NCBI GenBank assembly: GCA_044224605.1
Contig: JBGAKC010000006.1
Span: 62,001 to 126,000 of the forward strand
Direction of reading: 5' to 3'
Length of the DNA: 64,000 nucleotides
Source of the DNA: UBA7672 sp044224605
GTDB taxonomy: Bacteria > Pseudomonadota > Alphaproteobacteria > Caulobacterales > Hyphomonadaceae
In this document: piece after piece, positions 26,632-35,129 of the stretch
Position numbering within the stretch: the stretch's first letter is position 1
Layout of the letters: each line of letters opens with the position of its first letter
Program-made: the position numbers and the translations under genes
Notes under the pieces: generated by a model
What the model was told of the DNA's origin: nothing
What the model saw: the letters and a program-made list of their open reading frames with translations, nothing else
Database searches by the model: none

Positions 26632-27336
26632 TTAGCCGGGGTCCATGCCCAGGGCCGTCAGGACCGCCCGGGCAGCCCTTAGGCTCTCGGCTCGGCCGGG
26701 GGTTCGCTCGATCTGGTCCGCCACGAGGCCGATGGCGGCCCATGACCGCTCCATCCGGTTCGCAAGGTAAACCACGGATTCATCAGGCAAAATCAGGTGC
26801 CGGAGGGCGCATTCCTCGCGCAATCGTAAAGCAAGGGTTTCATCGTCCGGCGGCTCGATATGAGCGACCGGCATGGCGGCCAGCCGGGACTTAAGGTCGG
26901 GCGGCCGGGTGAACCAGCTGGCGGGCTCAGCAGCCCCGGACAGGAGGACGGGCGCGCGTCTGTCCCGGCAGAGGTTGAGGGCTGCCAGGAGGCCCAGGGC
27001 GGCCTCGGGATGGTCAGCGTCGTCGATGGCCAGGGCGGAGACCGAGAGCCGGGCGATCTCGTCCATTTCGGCTCGAGCCAGCGCCTCGCCCGTGACCATG
27101 GCCGCGCCGGCGTCGGCGGCCCACAGCTGAAGCAGGCGGGTCTTGCCGGCGAAGGGCTCGCCCACAAGCGCGAGCTGGCTACCGGGCCAGTGCTTCCAGC
27201 GGCGGATGGCGCCGAGTGCGGCGGCGTAGGAGCCGTCTTCGATCAGCGGACGCTGGCCGGGGTCGATGCGGGGAAAATCCAGAAGCAGTTGGCCGCCGGC
27301 CGCGGGCCTGTTTCCCGCGGGGTCGCCGGTCGTCAT
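26632..27336 (-). CDS. hdaA: HdaA, DnaA-related inactivator of DnaA
   Basis: DnaA-like AAA+ protein that, bound to the sliding clamp, drives hydrolysis of DnaA-ATP after initiation. 234 residues, no DNA-binding domain IV, as expected. The N-terminus carries a clamp-binding motif QLLLDF (16-21). The P-loop is GEPFAGKTRLL, the Walker B equivalent ALAIDDAD, and sensor regions follow (LKSRLAAMPVAHIEPPDDE). Its ATG overlaps the stop of the DUF2066 gene by 4 bp, a pairing common in alphaproteobacteria. Confidence 0.92.
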   Translation of the reverse strand: MTTGDPAGNRPAAGGQLLLDFPRIDPGQRPLIEDGSYAAALGAIRRWKHWPGSQLALVGEPFAGKTRLLQLWAADAGAAMVTGEALARAEMDEIARLSVSALAIDDADHPEAALGLLAALNLCRDRRAPVLLSGAAEPASWFTRPPDLKSRLAAMPVAHIEPPDDETLALRLREECALRHLILPDESVVYLANRMERSWAAIGLVADQIERTPGRAESLRAARAVLTALGMDPG

Positions 27337-28382
27337 TGCTGCGAGGCCACCCTGAGCACCCAGCCGCCATTGTCGCCCGTGAGATCGATGCCGCGCGAAC
27401 GCAGATCGGCGGCGAGCTGATCAGGGCGGCCGGAATAGGTGAAGCTGATATCGGCGCCGGCGACCGAAAGGGACTCGACATTCAGATCCTTCACGAGGCG
27501 CGAGCCTTCGAGACCCTTGCGGATCTTCACCCACTCCTGGAGGTCAGCGAACGTCGCCGTGACTGACAGATTGCTGGAGCTGGTTGTGCGGACGATCGAG
27601 GCGACTTTCCACGCCCGCTCAAGCGCCGCGATCGCGCCCTGCTGGGCCGAGGACAGGTTCACGAACGGTCCCGCCAGGCCGAGGTTCGGATCAGGAACAT
27701 TGGCGCGCATGTCGATCAGGCGGACGTAGTATGGCGCGCCCTGCTGATAGACTTCGGCAATGACGCCGCGATCCGCACGCACGCGGGTGAGCTCGTCCTG
27801 GATATCCATCCACGCCGGGCGGCGGTTCCATGACTCGGTCGATGCAATGTAGGGTGTGAGGACGGTTTCGTCCGACTTGCCGACTGTCTGGCCGGCGGCG
27901 TTTGTCGTCGTCCATTGCGCGCCCCACTGGGCGGTGTCGATGCCGACGGCGACCGGCACGATCATCGCGAGCGCGGCTTGGCTGTCGACATAAGGGACGC
28001 CGGACGTTTCGAGATACTTGCGGATTTCGTCGTCACGGTAGGTCCACGTGACGGACCCTGTCGCGCGGAAGCCGCCGCCGGGCACGGCGGATGTCTTCTC
28101 GCCCTGCGAGGTTGAGCTGCGATAAGAACGCGCAACGACGCCGGCGTCGAGCGGCGTGCGGGCGTTGGCGCGATCCTCCGGCAGGGTCAGCCGGTCGATC
28201 AGCCGCTGCGCGCCTACGACGCGGGCATCGTTCCGCGCCTGCTGCAACGCCTCGGCCGCGGTGGCGCCCGTCTTGTCGATGGGCAGGTCCTTGACCTTGT
28301 AGACCGGCGACTGCGCGAAGGCTGCGCCTGCGAGGGTCAGCGAAGCGGCAAAAAGGGCAACGAATCTGGTGATTTGCTTCAT
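27333..28382 (-). CDS. DUF2066 domain-containing exported protein
   Basis: 349 residues with a signal peptide (1-23, ending AFAQ). The body is a DUF2066 domain (VPVAVGIDTAQWGAQWT in the middle; AYRSSTSQGEKTS-like region before it), function unknown. The ATG at 28382 is chosen because a signal peptide begins there; the frame stays open far upstream only because it runs antisense to purM. It is co-transcribed with hdaA (4-bp overlap) and diverges from purM. Confidence 0.82.
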   Translation of the reverse strand: MKQITRFVALFAASLTLAGAAFAQSPVYKVKDLPIDKTGATAAEALQQARNDARVVGAQRLIDRLTLPEDRANARTPLDAGVVARSYRSSTSQGEKTSAVPGGGFRATGSVTWTYRDDEIRKYLETSGVPYVDSQAALAMIVPVAVGIDTAQWGAQWTTTNAAGQTVGKSDETVLTPYIASTESWNRRPAWMDIQDELTRVRADRGVIAEVYQQGAPYYVRLIDMRANVPDPNLGLAGPFVNLSSAQQGAIAALERAWKVASIVRTTSSSNLSVTATFADLQEWVKIRKGLEGSRLVKDLNVESLSVAGADISFTYSGRPDQLAADLRSRGIDLTGDNGGWVLRVASQQ

Positions 28383-28484
28383 GGCGGCGGACCGTATCAG
28401 CGGCTCCCGGCCTTTGTAAGGCAGGTTGTGCATGAACGTCTCGTTACGCTGGTCCAGAGGATTTCCACATGTTACTGGCGCGGC

Positions 28485-29516
28485 ATGAGCGGACCGGATT
28501 CCTCCAAGCCCCTGACCTATCGCGACGCGGGAGTCGACATCGACGCGGGCGAGGCCTTGGTCGATGCGATCAAGCCAATGGCGGCCTCGACGCGGCGCCC
28601 CGGAGCGGACGGCGCGCTGGGCGGCTTCGGCGGCCTGTTCGATCTCAAGGCGGCCGGGTTCAAGGACCCCGTACTTGTTTCCGGTACGGACGGAGTTGGC
28701 ACCAAGCTGATGCTGGCGTTCGCCACCAACCGCCACGAGACGATCGGCATCGACCTCGTCGCCATGTGCGTCAACGACGTGCTGGCGCAGGGCGCGGAGC
28801 CGCTTTTCTTCCTCGACTATTTTGCGACAGGAAAGCTTGAGACCGGCGTGGCAGCGAAAGTGGTTTCGGGGATTGCCGAAGGCTGTCGGCAGGCAGGCTG
28901 CACACTGGTGGGCGGCGAGACAGCCGAGATGCCGGGAATGTATTCGGCAGGTCACTATGACCTCGCGGGCTTCGTCGTCGGCGCGGTTGAGCGGACCGAC
29001 GTGCTGCCGAAGACCGGAGAGATGAAGGCCGGCGATGTGCTCGTCGCCCTGCCCTCGTCGGGACCGCACTCGAACGGTTATTCGCTGGTGCGCCGGATCG
29101 TGGAGCGGACGGGGCTCAAGTGGGATGACTGCGCGCCGTTCGACGAGAAGCTGAAGCTGGGCGAGGCGCTGCTCGCGCCGACGCGCATCTACGTGAAATC
29201 CGTGCTGGCGCTGACGCGCATGAAGCGGATCAAGGGGCTGGCGCATATCACGGGCGGCGGGATCACCGAGAATGCGCCGCGCATGTGCCCCGACCATCTT
29301 GTTCCGAAAATCGACTATCAGGCCTGGAAACTGCCGCCGGTGTTTGACTGGCTTCAACGGGCGGGCTCGGTTTCGGACGAGGAGATGCGGCGCACGTTCA
29401 ACTGCGGCGTTGGCATGGTGATGGCCGTTGAGCCTGCCGTGGCGCAGCCGTTGATGGAACGGCTCATCAATGAGGGCGAAGCGCCCTTCGTGATCGGCGA
29501 ACTGGCGAACGCGTGA
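28485..29516 (+). CDS. purM: Phosphoribosylformylglycinamidine cyclo-ligase (AIR synthetase)
   Basis: Fifth step of purine synthesis: ATP-dependent ring closure of FGAM to AIR. 343 residues. Motifs: LTYRDAGVDIDAGEALV, GGFGGLFDL, VSGTDGVGTKLMLA, LDYFATGKL, GGETAEMPGMY, PSSGPHSNGYSLVRRI and AHITGGGITENAPR. The ATG at 28485 gives the usual N-terminus. Its TGA overlaps the GTG of purN (GTGA), so the two are translationally coupled. Confidence 0.97.
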   Translation: MSGPDSSKPLTYRDAGVDIDAGEALVDAIKPMAASTRRPGADGALGGFGGLFDLKAAGFKDPVLVSGTDGVGTKLMLAFATNRHETIGIDLVAMCVNDVLAQGAEPLFFLDYFATGKLETGVAAKVVSGIAEGCRQAGCTLVGGETAEMPGMYSAGHYDLAGFVVGAVERTDVLPKTGEMKAGDVLVALPSSGPHSNGYSLVRRIVERTGLKWDDCAPFDEKLKLGEALLAPTRIYVKSVLALTRMKRIKGLAHITGGGITENAPRMCPDHLVPKIDYQAWKLPPVFDWLQRAGSVSDEEMRRTFNCGVGMVMAVEPAVAQPLMERLINEGEAPFVIGELANA

Positions 29517-30157
29517 GCCGGAAGAAACTCGGCATCCTGATTTCCGGACGCGGCTCCAACATGGAGGCGCTGCTGAAGGCGGCGCGGTCTCCCGACTGGC
29601 CGTGCGAGCCGGTGATTGTTCTTGCCAACAAACCTGATGCCGGCGGGCTCGAGAAGGCGCGCGGGTTTGGGGTGAAAGCCGTTGCCGTGGACCACAAGCC
29701 TTTCGGCAAGGATCGCGAAGCATTCGAGCGGGCGATGGATGCGGAGCTGAAGGCGGCGGGTGTCGAACTGATCGCGCTGGCCGGGTTTATGCGGGTGCTG
29801 ACGCCGTGGTTCGTGAATGAATGGGCCGGACGGCTGATCAACATCCATCCGGCGCTGCTGCCGAAATATCCAGGGGTGGACACCCACAACCGGGCGCTGG
29901 CGGCAGGCGATCGCGTGCATGGATGCACGGTGCATCAGGTGACGGCGGGGGTGGACGAAGGTCCAGCGATCGGGTCGGCCGAGGTCGATGTGGTTGCAGG
30001 GGATGATGAAGCTTCGCTGGCGGCGCGGGTGCTGAAGGCGGAGCATGTGCTCTATCCGCGGTGTCTTGCGGCAGTGGCGCGCGGTGATGGCGCGCGGGTG
30101 CGCGAGGATGTCGTCGTGGATGGCGTGACTGTGCGACTGTTTGCGCCACGGGCGTGA
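29513..30157 (+). CDS. purN: Phosphoribosylglycinamide formyltransferase
   Basis: Third step of purine synthesis: formyl transfer from 10-formyl-THF to GAR. 214 residues. ISGRGSNMEAL binds phosphate; AGFMRVLTPWFV, NIHPALLPKYPG (catalytic Asn and His) and VDEGP (catalytic Asp region) are all present. It begins with GTG inside the purM stop. A short GCGCCGGT-TAG-ACCGGCGC hairpin lies 45 bp after the stop. Confidence 0.96.
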   Translation: MSRKKLGILISGRGSNMEALLKAARSPDWPCEPVIVLANKPDAGGLEKARGFGVKAVAVDHKPFGKDREAFERAMDAELKAAGVELIALAGFMRVLTPWFVNEWAGRLINIHPALLPKYPGVDTHNRALAAGDRVHGCTVHQVTAGVDEGPAIGSAEVDVVAGDDEASLAARVLKAEHVLYPRCLAAVARGDGARVREDVVVDGVTVRLFAPRA

Positions 30158-30201
30158 GGGCGCGTTCCCGCTGGTGGGCGGGTTTTCCAGATTTGAGTTT
30201 G

Positions 30202-30220
30202 GCGCCGGTTAGACCGGCGC
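30202..30220. terminator. Short GC-rich hairpin after purN
   Basis: Perfect 8-bp inverted repeat GCGCCGGT-TAG-ACCGGCGC. It is followed by GGGATTTG rather than a full T run, so it would be a weak terminator or an mRNA 3' end stabiliser. Confidence 0.4.
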
Positions 30221-30745
30221 GGGATTTGTCCTTCCCCGAGCGGGGGAGGATGGGCGTGCGTAGGCGTTGACGCGTGCGCGGTCCAGGTGGGGGACGGTTT
30301 GTCGGCGTGAACTGATGGCGAGGGCGGTCCCCCACCCGGTCGGTGATGACCGGCGTTTTGTGCGCGTTGCGCCTCCCCCGCTCGGGGGAGGAGACATGTC
30401 CACGGGTTGCGCCAGCGTGTCGCCGGCGGCAATGAGCACGCCCTCGTGGTTCGACGAGCGCATGGCTTTCGCCATGCTGCTCACCATGAGGGCTGAAGGG
30501 CTATCTTGCGGGATGGCGAGGTTGTTTTCCTGATGTTGAATGTCGCTCTTCATTCGAGGCAGAGACGCGTGCGCCGATCCCGTATGCCAATCACGGGAGC
30601 GGCGGTTGCGTTTCATCTGGAAGGTCGAGACGACGTTTTGCACAATGACCACGAGCGCGCGCAGCATCGCTGTCAGCAACAGCTGAGGAAGCGATGGGAT
30701 TACCAGCCCGTTTGCGCGTGTTCGTGCCTGTGTCATGCGGGGCAT
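30209..30745 (-). CDS. Doubtful ORF spanning the repeat elements
   Basis: 178 codons open on the minus strand. The first 70 residues (RANGLVIPSLPQLLLTAMLRALVV, then FQMKRNRRSRDWHT) could be a small membrane-associated protein with a basic segment, and the same kind of peptide is seen in other alphaproteobacterial annotations. The rest is a translation of the two repeat elements (SNHEG from the palindrome, PPPSGGG from the inverted repeat), so at most the N-terminal part is a gene. No ribosome binding site supports it. Confidence 0.25.
   Translation of the reverse strand: MPRMTQARTRANGLVIPSLPQLLLTAMLRALVVIVQNVVSTFQMKRNRRSRDWHTGSAHASLPRMKSDIQHQENNLAIPQDSPSALMVSSMAKAMRSSNHEGVLIAAGDTLAQPVDMSPPPSGGGATRTKRRSSPTGWGTALAISSRRQTVPHLDRARVNAYARPSSPARGRTNPAPV
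30234..30387. repeat. Imperfect inverted-repeat element (MITE-like)
   Basis: CCCCGAGCGGGGGAGG at 30234-30249 is the exact reverse complement of 30372-30387. A second internal pair, GGTGGGGGAC near 30287 and GTCCCCCACC near 30327, is likewise inverted, and the spacing between outer and inner arms is nearly equal on both sides (37 and 36 bases). The whole can fold on itself. Short non-coding elements of this shape occur in many copies in alphaproteobacterial genomes; whether this one does cannot be seen in a single window. Confidence 0.6.
30441..30492. repeat. Palindromic REP-like element
   Basis: A 52-bp near-palindrome: CCCTCGTGG at the left end, CCATGAGGG at the right end, and GCATGGC-TTTC-GCCATGC at the centre. 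It resembles the CCTCATGGT...ACCATGAGG palindromes known in many copies in alphaproteobacteria. It lies in the non-coding stretch between purN and lon. Confidence 0.65.
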
Positions 30746-30893
30746 CTTACGCCCGCAATTTCCCCGGCCGGATCCGGGGAGCTCTATCCCACGATCTTTC
30801 TGGCTAAGGCGCTGGATTCCCCGAAGAAGATTTTCGGCCCTCCCACGAATTTGCTACAAGATGCACCCTACGGCTGTGAGGGGCGTAAAACAA

Positions 30894-30921
30894 AAGGCCC
30901 GGCTGAAAACAGCCGGGCCTT
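30894..30921 (-). terminator. Rho-independent terminator of lon
   Basis: A perfect 12-bp stem AAGGCCCGGCTG / CAGCCGGGCCTT with a four-base loop, followed on the minus strand by TTTTGTTTT. It starts 23 bp after the lon stop. Confidence 0.9.
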
Positions 30922-30943
30922 CCTTGTTCAGTCAGCCGCCGCC

Positions 30944-33349
30944 TTAGTGCGGGAGCTGGGCTTGCGGGATCTGGCTGGCGCCGCGAGCGAGGTCCGCGCG
31001 GTAGGCGGCTTCCTCGGCTTCGCTCCACTGGATCGGGGTCAGCGGGCGCACGAGGGCGCGCGCGAGGACCTGTTCGATCGTGGAGACCGGGATGATCGTG
31101 AGCCCTTGCTTCACGTTGTCCGGCAGCTCGGCGAGATCCTTCTCGTTCTCCTCCGGGATCAGCACCGTCTTGATGCCGCCACGCAGGGCCGCGAGCAGTT
31201 TCTCCTTCAGGCCGCCGATCGGCAGAACCTTGCCGCGCAGGGTGATCTCGCCGGTCATGGCGATATCCTTGCGGACCGGGTTGCCGGTAAGCAGCGAGGC
31301 GATCGCCGTCGTCATGGCGATACCCGCCGACGGACCATCCTTGGGCGTCGCGCCATCCGGCACGTGCACGTGGATGTCCGTGTTGTCGAACACAGGCGGG
31401 CGGATGCCCATCTGCACCGAGCGGGACCGGACGAGCGACTGGGCAGCCGAGATCGACTCCTTCATCACGTCGCGCAGCGAGCCGGTGACCGTCATGCGGC
31501 CGCGGCCGGGCATCTGCACGGCTTCGATGGTGAGCAGATCGCCACCGACTTCCGTCCAGGCGAGGCCCGTGACGACGCCGACCTGGTCCTCGCGGTCCGC
31601 AACGCCGTAGCGGAACTTCCGCACGCCGGCGAACTTGTCGAGGTTGTCGGCGTTGACGGTGACGGTCGTCGATTTCTTCAGCTCGATGTCGCGGACCGCC
31701 TTGCGGGCGAGGCGCGCCATCTCACGTTCCAGCGAACGCACGCCGCTCTCGCGGGTGTAGTAGCGGATGAGGTCGCGGATCGCGCTCTCTTCCACCACAA
31801 GCTCACCTTCCTTGAGCAGATGGTTCTCGATCGTCTTGGGCAGCAGGTGCCGCTTGGCGATCTCGACCTTCTCGTCTTCCGTGTAGCCCTCGAGACGGAT
31901 GATCTCCATCCGGTCGAGAAGCGGCTGAGGCATGTTCAGCGAGTTGGCCGTGGTGATGAACATCGTATCCGACAGGTCGTAGTCGACCTCCAGATAGTGG
32001 TCGTTGAACGTCACGTTCTGCTCAGGGTCGAGGACCTCCAGCAGGGCCGACGACGGGTCGCCGCGATAGTCCTGGCCGAGCTTGTCGATCTCGTCGAGCA
32101 GGAAGAGCGGGTTGCCGCTCTTGGCCTTCTTCATCGACTGGATGATCCGGCCCGGCATGGAGCCGATGTAGGTGCGGCGGTGACCGCGGATCTCGGCTTC
32201 GTCACGCACGCCGCCGAGCGACACGCGAACGAAGTCGCGGCCGGTGGCTTTGGCGATGGACTTGCCAAGCGAGGTCTTGCCGACGCCCGGAGGGCCGACG
32301 AGGCAGAGGATGGGACCGCGAACCTTGTCGCCCCGCGCCTGGACGGCGAGGTGCTCGAGGATGCGTTCCTTGACCTTCTCGAGGCCGTAGTGATCGGCGT
32401 TGAGAACGTCTTCGGCGTGCTGCAGGTCGCGCACGACTTCCTTCTTGCGGCCCCACGGCAGCGAGACGATCCAGTCGAGATAGTTGCGGACGACAGTGGA
32501 CTCCGCCGACATCGGCGACATCTGCCGCAGCTTCTTTACTTCCTGCTCGGCTTTCGCGCGGGCTTCGTCAGACATCGGCGTGTTGGCGATCTTCTCTTCG
32601 ATCTCGCCAATCTCGTCGCGCTCGGCGCCGCCTTCGCCATCGCCAAGCTCGCGCTGGATCGCCTTCATCTGTTCGTTGAGGTAGTACTCGCGCTGCGTCT
32701 TCTCCATCTGCCGCTTCACGCGGTTGCGGATCTTACGCTCCATCTGGAGCATGCCGATCTCGCCTTCCATCAGCGAGAAGACCTTTTCCAGACGCTCGGT
32801 GACGTCGATGAGTTCGAGCAGCTGTTCCTTGTCTTCGAGCTTGATCGACAGCTGCGCCGCGACCGCATCGGCCAGGTGGCCCGGGTCGGTGATCGCGGAG
32901 ACGGTGCCGACCTGCTCAGCCGGAATCTTGCGGTTGAGTTTCACATAGCCGTCGAACTGCTCGATGACGGCGCGCATCAGGGCGGACGACTCTTCCGAAT
33001 CGACCTTCTGCTCTTCGAGCTTGCCGTATTCGGCAGCGTAGTAGTCGCCCTTGTCGATCAGCTTCTCGACGCGGGCGCGATGCTTGCCCTCGACCAGCAC
33101 TTTCACGGTGCCGTCGGGCAGCTTCAGGAGCTGCAGGATCGTCGCAACGACGCCGACAGCATAGAGGTCTTCTTCAGCCGGGTCGTCGACGCCGGCTTCC
33201 TTCTGGGCGACGAGCAGGATTTCGCCACCGCCCTTTTCAACTTCTTCGAGCGCGCGGACGGATTTATCGCGGCCCACGAACAGCGGCGCAACCATGCGTG
33301 GGAACACCACGATGTCGCGCAGCGGCAGCACTGGGAGGACGTTCGCCAT
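30944..33349 (-). CDS. lon: Lon ATP-dependent protease
   Basis: Cytosolic AAA+ protease that degrades misfolded and regulatory proteins; in Caulobacter its substrates include DnaA, CcrM and SciP. 801 residues. The N-terminal LON domain (about 5-205, LPLRDIVVFPRMVAPLFVGR), a coiled-coil segment, the AAA+ module with Walker A GPPGVGKTSLGKSIA and Walker B LFLLDEIDKL, and a Ser-Lys protease domain with KDGPSAGIAM (catalytic Ser). AAAGGAGA precedes the ATG. It follows clpX in the same direction after 317 bp. Confidence 0.98.
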   Translation of the reverse strand: MANVLPVLPLRDIVVFPRMVAPLFVGRDKSVRALEEVEKGGGEILLVAQKEAGVDDPAEEDLYAVGVVATILQLLKLPDGTVKVLVEGKHRARVEKLIDKGDYYAAEYGKLEEQKVDSEESSALMRAVIEQFDGYVKLNRKIPAEQVGTVSAITDPGHLADAVAAQLSIKLEDKEQLLELIDVTERLEKVFSLMEGEIGMLQMERKIRNRVKRQMEKTQREYYLNEQMKAIQRELGDGEGGAERDEIGEIEEKIANTPMSDEARAKAEQEVKKLRQMSPMSAESTVVRNYLDWIVSLPWGRKKEVVRDLQHAEDVLNADHYGLEKVKERILEHLAVQARGDKVRGPILCLVGPPGVGKTSLGKSIAKATGRDFVRVSLGGVRDEAEIRGHRRTYIGSMPGRIIQSMKKAKSGNPLFLLDEIDKLGQDYRGDPSSALLEVLDPEQNVTFNDHYLEVDYDLSDTMFITTANSLNMPQPLLDRMEIIRLEGYTEDEKVEIAKRHLLPKTIENHLLKEGELVVEESAIRDLIRYYTRESGVRSLEREMARLARKAVRDIELKKSTTVTVNADNLDKFAGVRKFRYGVADREDQVGVVTGLAWTEVGGDLLTIEAVQMPGRGRMTVTGSLRDVMKESISAAQSLVRSRSVQMGIRPPVFDNTDIHVHVPDGATPKDGPSAGIAMTTAIASLLTGNPVRKDIAMTGEITLRGKVLPIGGLKEKLLAALRGGIKTVLIPEENEKDLAELPDNVKQGLTIIPVSTIEQVLARALVRPLTPIQWSEAEEAAYRADLARGASQIPQAQLPH

Positions 33350-33666
33350 AACTACTTTCTCCTTTCATCGCCGCCATCGCCTTCTCTGAAGCACGCTGGC
33401 GGGAGGAAGGCCGGGCCATGCCAAAAGATCGGACCGGACATTCACTTGAACATGAAAGTGGCCCGTCACCAGCCAAGGTTCAACCCATGCAGGTGATGCA
33501 CGAAAAATACAGGGCAAAATCAGTTCTGGTGAAGAACATGGCGCAATCGGGCCTGTTGTCCACAGTTCATCCGGGAGCGGCAAATCGGCGCGTGAGTCGT
33601 TGCGGCCGGATGCAAGAAGACCCGCCTTTCGGGCGGGCCTTCGGGAACCTGTCTGGTCAGTGAGCC
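33350..33666 (-). other. Intergenic region upstream of lon
   Basis: 317 bp between clpX and lon, both on the minus strand. Next to clpX it holds the clpX terminator. The lon promoter should be in the rest; no clear -35/-10 pair or heat-shock promoter was found by eye. A strong ribosome binding site (AAAGGAGA) lies just before lon. Confidence 0.4.
33615..33637 (-). terminator. Terminator of clpX
   Basis: CCCGCC (33621-33626) pairs with GGCGGG (33632-33637), and the minus strand continues with TCTTCTT. It lies about 30 bp after the clpX stop. Confidence 0.6.
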
Positions 33667-34935
33667 TTACGAAGCGCTGGCCGAAGCCTGGCCTTCGGAG
33701 GAGTGGACGTAGAGCGGACGGGCCCGGCCTTCGACCACTTCGGCGTTGATCGCCACCTCTTCGACGCCGCGCAGGTTGGGCAGCTCGAACATCGTGTCGA
33801 GCAGGATGCCTTCCATGATCGAGCGGAGGCCGCGGGCGCCCGTCTTGCGCTGGATGGCGCGCTTGGCCACGGCCGCGAGCGCATCCTGCGTGAATGTGAG
33901 CGTGACGTTCTCCATCTCGAAGAGGCGCTGGTACTGCTTGAGCAGCGCATTCTTCGGCTCGGTGAGGATCTGGATGAGAGCTTCCTCGTCCAGGTCTTCC
34001 AGCGTGGCGATGACAGGCAGGCGGCCGATGAATTCCGGGATAAGGCCGAATTTCACGAGATCTTCCGGCTCGCATTCCTCAAGGATACGGCCCGTGCGGC
34101 GATCTTCCGGGGCGACGACGTTGGCGCCGAAGCCGATCGACGTGCCGCGACCACGGTCCGAGATGACTTTGTCCAGCCCCGAGAACGCGCCGCCGCAGAT
34201 GAAGAGCATGTTTGTCGTGTCGACCTGCAGGAATTCCTGCTGCGGATGCTTGCGACCGCCTTGCGGGGGAACCGAGGCGACGGTGCCTTCCATGATCTTC
34301 AGCAAGGCCTGCTGGACGCCCTCGCCCGACACATCACGGGTGATGGAGGGGTTGTCGGATTTGCGGGAGATCTTGTCGATCTCGTCTATGTAGACGATGC
34401 CGCGCTGCGCCCGCTCGACATTGTAGTCGGAGGCCTGCAGCAGCTTGAGGATGATGTTCTCGACGTCCTCGCCGACATAACCGGCTTCGGTGAGCGTCGT
34501 GGCGTCGGCCATCGTGAAGGGAACGTCGATGATGCGCGCCAGCGTCTGGGCGAGCAGCGTCTTGCCGCACCCTGTGGGGCCGATCAGCAGGATGTTCGAC
34601 TTCGACAGTTCGACATCGGAATTCTTCGCAGCGTGGTTGAGCCGCTTGTAGTGGTTGTGCACCGCGACCGAGAGGACGCGCTTTGCCTTGGCCTGGCCAA
34701 TGACGTAGTCGTCCAGTACGTCGCAGATCTCGCGGGGCGTCGGAACGCCGTCGCGGGATTTCACGAGGGCGGTCTTCGACTCTTCACGGATGATGTCCAT
34801 GCAGAGTTCGACGCATTCATCGCAGATGAATACGGTCGGGCCCGCGATCAGCTTCTTCACTTCGTGCTGCGACTTCCCGCAGAACGAGCAGTAAAGGGTA
34901 TTCTTGCTGTCGCCGCCTGAAGCGTTCTTGTTCAT
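33667..34935 (-). CDS. clpX: ClpX, ATPase subunit of ClpXP
   Basis: AAA+ unfoldase that feeds substrates to ClpP. 422 residues. An N-terminal zinc domain with CSFC...CDEC (binds adaptors and substrates), Walker A GPTGCGKTLLAQTLA, Walker B VYIDEID, the GYVG pore loop and the IGF tripeptide (SIGFGANV) that docks to ClpP. The ATG at 34935 has GAGG five bases upstream; a GTG two codons earlier is less likely. It lies downstream of clpP. Confidence 0.98.
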   Translation of the reverse strand: MNKNASGGDSKNTLYCSFCGKSQHEVKKLIAGPTVFICDECVELCMDIIREESKTALVKSRDGVPTPREICDVLDDYVIGQAKAKRVLSVAVHNHYKRLNHAAKNSDVELSKSNILLIGPTGCGKTLLAQTLARIIDVPFTMADATTLTEAGYVGEDVENIILKLLQASDYNVERAQRGIVYIDEIDKISRKSDNPSITRDVSGEGVQQALLKIMEGTVASVPPQGGRKHPQQEFLQVDTTNMLFICGGAFSGLDKVISDRGRGTSIGFGANVVAPEDRRTGRILEECEPEDLVKFGLIPEFIGRLPVIATLEDLDEEALIQILTEPKNALLKQYQRLFEMENVTLTFTQDALAAVAKRAIQRKTGARGLRSIMEGILLDTMFELPNLRGVEEVAINAEVVEGRARPLYVHSSEGQASASAS

Positions 34936-35002
34936 CGACACCTCAACAACACCCGGGGGTGGTAACCCGCGAGCGCAAACCCAAGACGCCCGAACCTTGA
35001 TT

Positions 35003-35034
35003 CCTATATTTCAATCGTTTCCGATAGGTTCAAG
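35003..35034 (-). promoter_or_regulatory. Probable clpX promoter
   Basis: On the minus strand: CTTGAAC (-35; TTGAAC at 35033-35028), 17-bp spacer, AATATA (-10; 35010-35005). The leading C gives CTTGAA, as in heat-shock (RpoH) -35 elements. The distance to the clpX ATG is about 70 bp. Confidence 0.5.
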
Positions 35035-35129
35035 GCAGGCCCATCCGACCATAGCAAGGTAGGCGCCGCAAGGTCAGCGGCTGCGCATTCCCGGCCCGGT
35101 TTGGGCCCGAAACTGCTGAAATCCCGGGA

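Noticed and set aside
28383..29723. 446-codon in-frame extension upstream of the DUF2066 gene
   Set aside because: It lies antisense to purM and purN, and the signal peptide of the DUF2066 protein begins at 28382.
30506..33496. 996-codon open frame on the + strand
   Set aside because: It is antisense to lon, whose motifs are intact. Long antisense frames are common in high-GC genes, and the translation (Arg/Asp/Val-rich) resembles no family.
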